Shown: positions 49,595-57,264 of the stretch, in pieces
Layout of the letters: each line of letters begins with the position of its first letter
Numbering within the stretch: position 1 is the first letter of the stretch
Assembly: GCF_024055795.1 (NCBI RefSeq)
Contig: NZ_JAMXMY010000003.1
Span: 1 to 64,000, forward strand
Direction: 5' to 3'
Source: Actinoallomurus purpureus
GTDB taxonomy: Bacteria > Actinomycetota > Actinomycetes > Streptosporangiales > Streptosporangiaceae
Length of the DNA stretch: 64,000 bases
The notes under the pieces: generated by a model
What the model was told of the DNA's origin: nothing
The model's database searches: none
Seen by the model: the letters and a program-made list of their open reading frames with translations, nothing else
Position numbers and translations under genes: made by a program

Positions 49595-51295
49595 TCAGCG
49601 CGGCGACGTGGAGGGCGGTTCGGGCGTGCCGATGGTGCGGGCCCGGAGGTGGCCGATGCCGGACCGGGTGGCGAGCACGACCAGCCGGTCTCCGGGGATC
49701 AGAAGGTAGCCGTTCTGCAGGTCCCAGTCGAAGCGCGGCCGGCCGCGGCGGCCGAGCGCCAGCACCCGGGCCTCTCCCGGGAGGTTCGCCTCCCGCAGGG
49801 GCCGTCCGTCGAGTTCTGAGCTCGCGCCGATCGGCATGTCGGCGATGAGCATCACGCTGCGGCCGACCGGGATCGTCCCGATGACCTGGCGTTCCATCAT
49901 GGCGGCGGCGAACGCCGGTGCGGCGAGGAAGGACACGCTGCGCGACACCGGGATCTTGAAGTTGCGGTGTACGCGCGCCGCCAGGTCGTCGTCGAAGAGC
50001 CGCAGCACCACGCGGACGTTGTCGCGCAGCGCACGGGCGTTCAGCCCGGCCTCCAGGTTGGTGATGTCGTCGCTGGTGACCGTGACCACGGCGCGGCAGG
50101 TGCCGACCCACGCCGTACGCAGGGTCTCGCCCCGGGTGGCGTCGCCGAAGACGATCGGCAGTCCGAGGCGGCGGGCCAGCGGAACGCCGACGGCGTCCTC
50201 GTTCGCCTCGACGCAGACCACCTGGACACCGAGGTCGTGGAGCTGCGATACGACACGGAGGCCCACCTCGCCGAGGCCGACGACCACGACGTGCCCGTTG
50301 ATCGGATCGCGCAGCTGCTCGAGCGGCCCGGCGAGCCGGGCCCGGACCAGCGTGTCGACGACCGCGGCGGTGATCGCGGGCACCAGCGCGAGACTGGCCA
50401 GCGTAATGATCACCTGCGTGACCTTCGCCGGCCCGCTGAGCTGCGGATCCGGGTTGGCCGCCCCGGCGATGTCGAGGAGGACCAGGTACAGCGAGTAGGT
50501 GAAGCCGTGACGGTCGCCGATGCTCAGCGCGGTGCTGCCGACGACGATCAGCACGAGAAGGGCCATCGCCACCTGTAGCAGGCGCCGGCTGAGGATCAGC
50601 CGCAGATTGCGGGTGAGCGTGGTGACCGGCCGGCGGTTCACCGGCGGGCCGGCGAGGGACGTGCGCGATGTGCCGTCGGCGACCGCGAGCACCAGGTTGG
50701 CCCGTTCCTGGTCCACTGGGAGCAACCGGGGCGCCCCGTCCGACCTGCGGGTGTCCGCGAGCCCGCAGACGACGTTGCGGACCCGGTCGCTCCGGTGGGC
50801 GACGTACAGCGTGCGGCCCGCCACCCGCACGTGGCTGGGCGGCAGGTCACCGAGGGCGGCGGCCACGAACGACGGCGCGGCGACCGCGCCGTCCGACAGC
50901 ACCGCGCAGTCCTTGAACAGCGTGCGGATGCGGTTTCCCAGTGCGGTGTTCGACATCCGGATGACCAGCCGGATGTCCGGATTGAGCTCCTGGACCCGCA
51001 ACGCCGCGTGGATGTTGCCGACCTCGCTGTTGCCGACGAGGGCGACCGCGCGCGCCGACTCGGTGTGCACGGCCCGGAACGTCTCGTCGTCCAGCTCCGC
51101 CGCCTCGTGCACCCGTACGCGGGGCAGGTCGGTGATCTGGGGCCCGTGGTTACGTCGCTTGGAGGAGACGATGACCGTGACGTCCTGGAGGTAGCGCGTC
51201 GACAGCTCGTCGGCGAGCCGGAAGGCGAGCGGAGTGTCACCGCAGATGATCAGGCGACCGCGCAGGGGGCTTCGGAGGCGGGGAACGGTCGGCAC
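49595..51295 (-). CDS. RCK domain - ion channel - RCK domain protein
   Basis: A 566-residue protein with NAD-binding RCK-like domains at both ends. Residues 14-150 include LIICGDTPLAFRLADEL and VALVGNSEVGNIHAAL. A membrane part (around 240-330) has two helices around a pore-like loop (SLYLVLLDIAGAANPD) where a classical TVGYG filter is not seen. Residues 340-560 form a second RCK (VVVVGLGEVGLRVVSQL and VEANEDAVGVPLA). The layout recalls CASTOR/DMI1-type channels and related bacterial proteins. Ion and ligand are unknown. Confidence 0.82.
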   Translation of the reverse strand: MPTVPRLRSPLRGRLIICGDTPLAFRLADELSTRYLQDVTVIVSSKRRNHGPQITDLPRVRVHEAAELDDETFRAVHTESARAVALVGNSEVGNIHAALRVQELNPDIRLVIRMSNTALGNRIRTLFKDCAVLSDGAVAAPSFVAAALGDLPPSHVRVAGRTLYVAHRSDRVRNVVCGLADTRRSDGAPRLLPVDQERANLVLAVADGTSRTSLAGPPVNRRPVTTLTRNLRLILSRRLLQVAMALLVLIVVGSTALSIGDRHGFTYSLYLVLLDIAGAANPDPQLSGPAKVTQVIITLASLALVPAITAAVVDTLVRARLAGPLEQLRDPINGHVVVVGLGEVGLRVVSQLHDLGVQVVCVEANEDAVGVPLARRLGLPIVFGDATRGETLRTAWVGTCRAVVTVTSDDITNLEAGLNARALRDNVRVVLRLFDDDLAARVHRNFKIPVSRSVSFLAAPAFAAAMMERQVIGTIPVGRSVMLIADMPIGASSELDGRPLREANLPGEARVLALGRRGRPRFDWDLQNGYLLIPGDRLVVLATRSGIGHLRARTIGTPEPPSTSPR

Positions 51296-51405
51296 GCCGC
51301 GATCTTAACGGTCGCCGACTCGTCGCCGTGTGTACGGATGCACGCAGCGAAGTGACCATCCGGTGCGGGGTTGCCCGCCCCCGGTTCGTTCTCTAGGGTC
51401 CCAAG

Positions 51406-51415
51406 CAAGCGCTTG
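51406..51415. promoter_or_regulatory. CAAGCGCTTG palindrome before the NIPSNAP-like gene
   Basis: A perfect 10-bp palindrome 22 bases before the start codon, within the extended context CCAAGCAAGCGCTTG. The same core occurs at 53237-53246. Confidence 0.6.
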
Positions 51416-51437
51416 TGGCAGCGAATGGGAGCGGTGC

Positions 51438-52190
51438 ATGCGGCGAGGCATTTATCTGCTCGAAGAGGTCGAATTCCATCCGATGAACTCGCGGAGGCCG
51501 CTGGAGTACCTCCAGTGGCTCACGGCCTACAAGAAGGAGGACGAGGCGCTCGAGTCCGGCCGGCATGTGCTCACCAAGGGAGAGTCGATCCGTTCCCGCG
51601 ACATCGACCTGGTCGGCGCGTTCTACGCCGTCGGCATCACCGGGCACCCGCAGTTCAAGGTCGTCACCCTGTGGGACTGCCACGGGGGCTGGGACGGCGG
51701 CTGGCGGCAGATGCTGGAGATCTACACCGGCGTCAAGGAGAACCTCTTCCTGTCGGCCATCGACGACCTGCGCTTCACCGCGTTCTCCCGCCCGCTGGGC
51801 GCCGCTCCCGGCAGCCCGGCGCTCGCCGACGCCACGGGAGCGGAGTTCTTCGTCCTCGAGAGCGCGCGCGTCCGGCCCGGCGCGGCCCTCGACTACCTGG
51901 CGGCGGTCCGGGAGGAGCGCGTCCCCCTGCTCGCCGACCACGGCCACCGCCCCGTCGGCCTGTACGAGGTGCTGCTGTGCGACACCGAGGTCGTCACCGT
52001 CTGGGCGACCGACCTCGACTCCCACCTCGCGCTGCAGCGGTCGTACGACGCCGCGCTCGGCCTGGACGACGAGATCGACGCCGACGAGCGCCTGCTCGGC
52101 TGGCGCAAGCGCGCCCGTGAGTTCCTCGACGGCACCTGGCGCGAGACGCTCCTGTCCCCGTACCCCGGCTCGCGCCTCGCCCCTACCTGA
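51438..52190 (+). CDS. NIPSNAP-like dimeric alpha/beta-barrel protein
   Basis: A 250-residue protein with two similar halves (RGIYLLEEVEFHPMN and, later, AEFFVLESARVRPGAALDYLAAVREE), each like one ferredoxin-type barrel subunit. This suggests a NIPSNAP/Dabb-like fold. The second half ends KRAREFLDGTWRETLLSPYPG. Function unknown; such genes accompany catabolic or tailoring clusters. ATG 51438 follows GGGAGCGG. It converges with the LLM oxidoreductase gene, with a shared terminator between. Confidence 0.65.
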   Translation: MRRGIYLLEEVEFHPMNSRRPLEYLQWLTAYKKEDEALESGRHVLTKGESIRSRDIDLVGAFYAVGITGHPQFKVVTLWDCHGGWDGGWRQMLEIYTGVKENLFLSAIDDLRFTAFSRPLGAAPGSPALADATGAEFFVLESARVRPGAALDYLAAVREERVPLLADHGHRPVGLYEVLLCDTEVVTVWATDLDSHLALQRSYDAALGLDDEIDADERLLGWRKRAREFLDGTWRETLLSPYPGSRLAPT

Positions 52191-52224
52191 CGGGCGCGCG
52201 CCGGAGATGCCGCCGACGCTCCCC

Positions 52225-52296
52225 GCTCCGTTGAGTTCGGGATCGTTGCCCTTGCGCGCCGCCCGGAAACGGCGATTCTCCCGAGATCAACGGAGC
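52225..52296. terminator. Long imperfect hairpin between convergent genes
   Basis: GCTCCGTTGA (52225-52234) pairs perfectly with TCAACGGAGC (52287-52296), and pairing continues inward with mismatches (TTCGGGA with TCCCGAG). Suited to stop transcription from both sides. Confidence 0.6.
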
Positions 52297-52306
52297 GGCG
52301 GGCGGG

Positions 52307-53221
52307 TCAGGTGCCGGCGAGACGGTCGACGACGGGGATGAACGCGTCGAGGTCCGCCTCGTTGTGCAGGACGTAGTAGGAGAGGCCCAGCTCGTCACGC
52401 CAGTGGCGGAGGGCGTCGCATACGGCCGCGAGCTCGCCTGCCAGTACCTGCGGGGTTCCCGTCTGGGCGGAGGGGTTCGCCGCACTCCACGCTTCGGGGT
52501 CGCGGCCCGGGCCGATCCGCAGGACGGAGGTGCCGAGCTCGATCGCGTCGAACCGCGACCCGGCCGCCTCCCGGACGACCTCGATCTTCCGCCGGAAGGC
52601 GTCGGGGCCGCCGTCGGTGGTGTCCGGGCCGGAGCCGTCCGCCCGCACCCGCATGGTCAGATTGACGACGTCGGCCTCGCGGGCGGCCAGGCGGAGCATC
52701 CGAGGGCCCCCGCCGCCCAGGACCAGCGGGGGATGCGGGCGCTGGACGGGGAGCGGCCGCTGCTCCAGCCCGCTGACGGTGTAGTGCTCGCCGGCGAAGG
52801 AGAACGGGCCGCCGCGCCAGAGGCCCTTGAGCACATCGATCGCCTCGGCCAGGCGCGTGACGCGGATGCCGGGAGGGTCGAGCGGCAGACCGGCGCTCTG
52901 GTAGTCCCGGGCCATCCAGCCGGTGCCGAGGCCGAGTTCGAGCCGCCCGTCGGACAGCAGGTCGACCGTTGCCGCCTCCTTGGCCAGGACGGCCGGATGC
53001 CGGAAGTCGTTGGCGAACACCAGCGTGCCGATCCGCAGCCGGGTGGTCGCGCACGCCGCGGCGGTCAGCGCGGCGATCGGCGCGAAACGGGGGCCCACGA
53101 GATGGTCGGGGACGAGGAGGACGTCGAAGCCGGAGTCCTCCAGCCTGCGGGCCTTGGCGGCCCACGCGGCGGCCGTGTCCGCGTCGCGGATGACGGCGCC
53201 GAATCGGAACGGGCGCTTCAC
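52307..53221 (-). CDS. LLM-class F420-dependent oxidoreductase (TIGR03621-like)
   Basis: A 304-residue luciferase-like TIM barrel that would use reduced or oxidised F420. Visible: FRFGAVIRDADTAAAWAAKARRLEDSGFDVLLVPDHLV, FANDFRHPAVLAKEAATVDLLSDGRLELGLGTGW and PLVLGGGGPRMLRLAAREADVVN. The start and length fit TIGR03621. GTG 53221 is preceded by TATAGT with 8 bases between, so the mRNA is probably leaderless. A CAAGCGCTTG palindrome sits just upstream of that -10, where a repressor would block it. It is divergent from the PhyH operon. Confidence 0.9.
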   Translation of the reverse strand: MKRPFRFGAVIRDADTAAAWAAKARRLEDSGFDVLLVPDHLVGPRFAPIAALTAAACATTRLRIGTLVFANDFRHPAVLAKEAATVDLLSDGRLELGLGTGWMARDYQSAGLPLDPPGIRVTRLAEAIDVLKGLWRGGPFSFAGEHYTVSGLEQRPLPVQRPHPPLVLGGGGPRMLRLAAREADVVNLTMRVRADGSGPDTTDGGPDAFRRKIEVVREAAGSRFDAIELGTSVLRIGPGRDPEAWSAANPSAQTGTPQVLAGELAAVCDALRHWRDELGLSYYVLHNEADLDAFIPVVDRLAGT

Positions 53222-53229
53222 CGCAGCAG

Positions 53230-53246
53230 ACTATACCAAGCGCTTG
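53230..53246 (-). promoter_or_regulatory. TATAGT promoter with adjacent CAAGCGCTTG operator
   Basis: On the minus strand TATAGT (53235-53230) is the -10 of the LLM gene. The palindrome CAAGCGCTTG (53237-53246), in the wider form ACCAAGCGCTTGCT, lies directly upstream and also near the start of the divergent operon, so one regulator could control both. Confidence 0.6.
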
Positions 53247-53390
53247 CTCGATGCACGGGAGAGCGTCTATGGTCGCGGCAGGACGACGTTCCGGCGTCCG
53301 GCGGCCCGAGCGGTGACCCTCCGGCGGTCGCCCCAGGCGACGGAGGCCGACGACGGTGGCCGCCGGCGACGGCGACTCAAGGCGGTGGCG

Positions 53391-54164
53391 ATGGCTGCAC
53401 CCGTACGGGATGTGACCGAGGAAGAGGCCCGCTTCTTCCGGGAGAACGGCTGGGTGCGGCTGCCCGGCCTGGTCGCCCCGGACTTCGTCGAACGGCTCCG
53501 GCGGCGGGCGCTGGACCGGCTGGCGGCGCGCCGGCGGACCCCCGGCACCGGCTTCGTCGACCAGGCGTTCGGCCAGGACCGCGACATCGCCGAGCGCGAG
53601 GAGGAGTTCCACGTGCTGGCGACCTCGCCGGCCCTCGCCCGCGGCGCGGTCCGGCTGCTGACCGGCGTCGAACGGGTACGCCTGCAGGTCACGAACCTGC
53701 TGGTGAAGGAGCCCGGCGAACACGGCCAGACCGTATTTCACCAGGACTTTCCGTGGATGCCGATGGACACCTCCGCGATGCTCACCGTCTGGCTGGCCCT
53801 GGCCGACGTGCCCGCCGACATGGGCTCGCTGCGGTTCTTCACCGGATCGCACCGGTACGGCACCCTCGGGCGCAGCTTCGTCCGGGAGGGCGATGACGCG
53901 CTCACGCGGCATCCGTGGCTGCGCGAGCTGGAGCTCTCCCCGCCCCTGGACCTCGCCGCCGGTGACGCCACGGTGCACAGCGCGCTGACCGTCCACGGTG
54001 CGCCACAGAACCACCGCGACGCCCCCCGTCTGTCGTTCACCGCCACCTACTTCGACGCCGCCGCCCTCTACACGGGCGCGCCGTACGGCCAGACCGACGG
54101 GCTGGGCCTGAAGGTCAACCGGCCCTTCGACCACCTCAGATTCCCCCTCGTCCCCACGGAGTGA
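53391..54164 (+). CDS. Phytanoyl-CoA dioxygenase (PhyH) family protein
   Basis: A 257-residue Fe(II)/2-oxoglutarate dioxygenase-like protein: VTEEEARFFRENGWVRLPGLV at the start, the iron motif HQDFPW (H-x-D), the Trp-rich VWLALADVPADMGSLRFFTGSH, the distal iron His in VHGAPQNHRDAPRLSF with the Arg for 2-oxoglutarate. It would hydroxylate a small lipophilic or natural-product-like substrate. ATG 53391 is preferred; GTG 53385 is in frame two codons earlier. It is the first gene of an operon with a phosphotriesterase-like protein, P450 and SDR. Confidence 0.88.
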   Translation: MAAPVRDVTEEEARFFRENGWVRLPGLVAPDFVERLRRRALDRLAARRRTPGTGFVDQAFGQDRDIAEREEEFHVLATSPALARGAVRLLTGVERVRLQVTNLLVKEPGEHGQTVFHQDFPWMPMDTSAMLTVWLALADVPADMGSLRFFTGSHRYGTLGRSFVREGDDALTRHPWLRELELSPPLDLAAGDATVHSALTVHGAPQNHRDAPRLSFTATYFDAAALYTGAPYGQTDGLGLKVNRPFDHLRFPLVPTE

Positions 54165-54234
54165 GATGAGTACGGTCAACCGGCCCTTCGACCACCCGAA
54201 GATCCCCCTCGTCCCGGCGGAGTGAGATGAGTCC
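54113..54234 (+). repeat. 61-bp tandem duplication across the PhyH stop and next start
   Basis: 54113-54173 and 54174-54234 are two copies of the same 61 bases with eight substitutions and no gaps. The unit holds the last 16 codons of the PhyH gene, its stop and the ATG-AGT start of the following gene. Confidence 0.9.
54166..54225 (+). CDS. 19-codon mini-ORF created by the duplication
   Basis: ATG 54166 opens MSTVNRPFDHPKIPLVPAE and stops at 54223-54225, one base before the next start codon. It repeats the last 16 residues of the PhyH protein with four changes. It has a standard start and the same upstream context as the following gene, so ribosomes could translate it; whether the peptide matters is unknown. 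Confidence 0.35.
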   Translation: MSTVNRPFDHPKIPLVPAE

Positions 54235-55195
54235 GGTGCAGACCGTGCGCGGCCCGGTGGCCGACCCCGGGGCGACGCTCATGCACGAGCACGTCTTCGG
54301 CCTCAGTCCGGAGATCCTCTGGAACTGGCCCGACATTCCCGAGGGCTGGGACCTGGAAGAACGCGCCCGCGAGGCCGCCGGAAAGCTGAACGAGCTGAAG
54401 GCCGCCGGCATCGACACGATCGTCGACCTCACCGTCGTCGGGCTGGGACGGTACGTCCCGGCCGTGCAGCGCGTGGCCGAGCAGACCGACGTCCACATCG
54501 TCGCGGCGACCGGCCTGTACACCTACGACGCCCTGCCGCCGTACTTCGGCAACCGCGGACCCGGCACGCTGTTCGGCGGGCCGGACCGGCTGGCCGAGTT
54601 CTTCGTCCGCGACATCACCGACGGCATCGGCCGTACGGGCGTGCGGGCGGGCATGCTCAAGTGCGCCACCGGGCGGCAGGGGATCACACCCGGCGTGGAG
54701 CGGGTGATGCGCGCGGTCGCCGAGGCGCACCGCGCCACGGGCGTGCCGATCACCACCCACAGCGAGTCGGCCACCCGCAACGGGCTCGACCAGCAGAAGC
54801 TCCTCGCGGCCGAGGGCGTGGACCTGGACCGCGTGGTGATCGGCCACGCCGGCGACTCCACGGACCTGGCCTACCTGGAGGAGCTCATCGCCAACGGCTC
54901 GTACATCGGCATGGACCGGTTCGGCATCGAGTTCACCTCGTTCGAAGACCGGGTCGCGACGGTCGCCGCGCTGTGCGAGCGCGGCCACGCCGGGCGGATG
55001 GTGCTGTCCCACGACTCGTACTGCTTCAACGACCGCTTCGACCCCGAGGTCGTACGGCGGCGGCATCCGAACTACCACCTGCTGCACGTCTCACGGGACG
55101 TGCTCCCCGCCCTGCGCGAGCGCGGCGTCACCGAGGAACAGATCCACCGGATGCTGGTCGACAACCCACGTCGCATCCTGGGAGGCGGCTCTTGA
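54227..55195 (+). CDS. Phosphotriesterase-family amidohydrolase
   Basis: A 322-residue binuclear-metal TIM barrel. The metal ligands are visible: His-x-His in LMHEHVFG, a bridging Lys in GMLKCATG, His in ITTHSES, His in VIGHAGDS and Asp in VLSHDSYCF. The family includes lactonases and hydrolases more often than true organophosphatases. ATG 54227 follows a duplicated start region. The P450 gene overlaps its stop. Confidence 0.9.
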   Translation: MSPVQTVRGPVADPGATLMHEHVFGLSPEILWNWPDIPEGWDLEERAREAAGKLNELKAAGIDTIVDLTVVGLGRYVPAVQRVAEQTDVHIVAATGLYTYDALPPYFGNRGPGTLFGGPDRLAEFFVRDITDGIGRTGVRAGMLKCATGRQGITPGVERVMRAVAEAHRATGVPITTHSESATRNGLDQQKLLAAEGVDLDRVVIGHAGDSTDLAYLEELIANGSYIGMDRFGIEFTSFEDRVATVAALCERGHAGRMVLSHDSYCFNDRFDPEVVRRRHPNYHLLHVSRDVLPALRERGVTEEQIHRMLVDNPRRILGGGS

Positions 55196-56421
55196 GTACA
55201 CCCGAGACGGCGACGGACTTCGACATCACCGCCGACTGGCACGTCGCCGACCCCTACCCGTTCCTGACCCGCCTGCGACACGAGCGGCCGGTGTTCTGGA
55301 GCGAGCACCTGCGCATGTGGGTGCTCACCCGTTACGAGGACGTACGCGACGGCTACCGCGACCACCGGCGGTTCTCCTCGATCGGCTCCCTCACCATCTC
55401 CCGTACGCTCACCGACGAGGTCAAGGAGTCGCTCGGCGAGCACCGGTCCTTCCTCGACAACTTCGCCGCCAACGTCGACCCGCCGCAGCACACCCGGATC
55501 CGCCGGGCCATCTCCCGGGCCTTCACGCCGCGCGCCGTCGACCGGCTGGGCGACGCCTTCGGCACCCAGGTCGACGCCGTACTGGACGCCGTCGAGCAGA
55601 GGCGGCACGGCGACCTGGTCGCCGACCTCGCCCACCCGCCGTCGGCCCGGCTGACGGCGGCGTTCATCGGCGTGCCGCCCGAGGACGAGCACCAGGTCAA
55701 GCAGTGGGTGTACTCCTGGTTCCAGTTGTTCCTGTCGCCGCAGCCGCCCGCCCGTCAGCGGGAGCTGGCCCAGGAGTTCCTCAAGTACCTCGACTACGTC
55801 GACCGCCTCGTCACCGAACGCCGCGCCGAACCCCGTGACGACTTCGCCGGGCTCATGGCGGGCCTGATCGACACCGGCCCGGACGGCCTGTCGCACCGGG
55901 AGGTCGTCGAGACCATCAGCGCGCTGCTGCTCGGCGGCAACGACACCGTGCCGAACGGCCTGTGCAACGCCGTCCATCGGATGCAGCGGGATCGCATGTC
56001 GTGGGAGGCGGTCGTCGCCGACCCCGGGCTCATCCCCAACATGATCGAGGAGACGCTCCGCATGGACGGCGCCAGCCTCGGCAGCTTCCGCCGCACCACC
56101 GAGGACGTCACCCTGCACGGCGTCACGATCCCGGCCGGGTCGGAGGTCTTCCTGCACGCCGACTCCGCGAGCCACGACGAGACGGTCTTCCCCGACCCCG
56201 AGCGGTTCGACGTCCACCGCGCCAACGCCCGCGACCACATGGTCTTCGGGTACGGCATCCACCACTGCGTCGGCGCGGCGCTCTCCCGCCTCGAACTCCG
56301 CATCGCCCTGGAGCGGATCGCCGCCCGGATGCCCGGCCTGCGCCTCACGCCGGACCAGGAGATCGGCTACCGCAAGAGCCTGGTCGGCCGCGGGCTGCCC
56401 CGGCTCCTCGTCGAGTGGTGA
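55192..56421 (+). CDS. Cytochrome P450
   Basis: A 409-residue bacterial P450. The I-helix has LLLGGNDTVPN (G-x-D-T for oxygen activation), the K-helix EETLRMDG (E-x-x-R), and the haem loop FGYGIHHCVGAALSR carries the Cys ligand. It needs a ferredoxin and reductase, not encoded here. TTG 55192 overlaps the previous stop (TTGA) and follows GGGAGG by 7 bases; the frame upstream is the phosphotriesterase antiphase. It likely hydroxylates the same compound class as the PhyH enzyme. Confidence 0.93.
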   Translation: MSTPETATDFDITADWHVADPYPFLTRLRHERPVFWSEHLRMWVLTRYEDVRDGYRDHRRFSSIGSLTISRTLTDEVKESLGEHRSFLDNFAANVDPPQHTRIRRAISRAFTPRAVDRLGDAFGTQVDAVLDAVEQRRHGDLVADLAHPPSARLTAAFIGVPPEDEHQVKQWVYSWFQLFLSPQPPARQRELAQEFLKYLDYVDRLVTERRAEPRDDFAGLMAGLIDTGPDGLSHREVVETISALLLGGNDTVPNGLCNAVHRMQRDRMSWEAVVADPGLIPNMIEETLRMDGASLGSFRRTTEDVTLHGVTIPAGSEVFLHADSASHDETVFPDPERFDVHRANARDHMVFGYGIHHCVGAALSRLELRIALERIAARMPGLRLTPDQEIGYRKSLVGRGLPRLLVEW

Positions 56422-57239
56422 CCGTGCCGGGGGAGAGGTTCACCGGCCGGGTGGCGCTGATCACGGGCGGCGGCTCGGGCATCGGCCGCGCCGTCGCGGT
56501 GCGCCTGGCGGCCGAGGGCGCGCGGGTGGCGGTCGCCGACATCCGGTACGACACCGCCCGAGAGACGGCGGAGATCCTGGAAAAGGCGGGCGCGACGGCC
56601 CTCGCCCTGGCCGCCGACGTGAGCGACGAGGAGGCCGTACGCCGGATGGTGGCCGACACCGTACGGGAGTTCGGGCGCCTCGACGTGCTGCACAACAACG
56701 CCGCCGCCCTCGGCCGCGAGGTCTACGGCCGTGACCTCGACCTCACCACCATGGACGTCGAGGTCTGGGACCGCACCCTCGCGGTGAGCCTGCGCGGCGC
56801 GATGCTGGGCTGCAAGTACGCCGTGCCCGTGATGCGCGACGGCGGCGCGATCGTCAACACGTCGTCGGTGTCGGGCCTGCTCGGCGACACCGACCACGCG
56901 GCGTACGGCTCCGCCAAGGCCGCCCTGACCTCGCTCACCCGCTACGTCGCGACCATGTACGGCGCGCGCGGCGTCCGCTGCAACGCCGTCGCCCCCGGCC
57001 TCGTCCTGACCGACGTCGCCCGCGCCGTGATGACGCCCGAACGCCTCGCGGAGAAGGCCGCCGAGCGTGTCCTGCCCCACGCCGCCGAACCCGCGGACGT
57101 CGCGGCCCTGGTCGCCTTCCTCGCCTCCGACGAGGCCCGCTGCATCACCGGCCAGACCGTCGTCATCGACAGCGGCACCACCGTTCACCGCCCCGAACAC
57201 GCCATCCGCCAGGCGTTCGGAACCGGTACCGACATGTAG
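56418..57239 (+). CDS. SDR family oxidoreductase
   Basis: A 273-residue classical SDR. TGGGSGIGRA cofactor motif, Asp in VAVADIR (NAD preference), NNAAALG, catalytic Ser in NTSSVSG, YGSAKAALTS with Tyr and Lys, and a C-terminal GQTVVIDSGTTVHRP with about 20 extra residues. GTG 56418 overlaps the P450 stop (GTGA); GTG 56424 is also possible. It is the last gene of the PhyH operon and would oxidise or reduce the alcohol or ketone made by the oxygenases. Confidence 0.88.
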   Translation: MTVPGERFTGRVALITGGGSGIGRAVAVRLAAEGARVAVADIRYDTARETAEILEKAGATALALAADVSDEEAVRRMVADTVREFGRLDVLHNNAAALGREVYGRDLDLTTMDVEVWDRTLAVSLRGAMLGCKYAVPVMRDGGAIVNTSSVSGLLGDTDHAAYGSAKAALTSLTRYVATMYGARGVRCNAVAPGLVLTDVARAVMTPERLAEKAAERVLPHAAEPADVAALVAFLASDEARCITGQTVVIDSGTTVHRPEHAIRQAFGTGTDM

Positions 57240-57264
57240 TCGAGTGTGGGGCGAGCCCGTGGAA

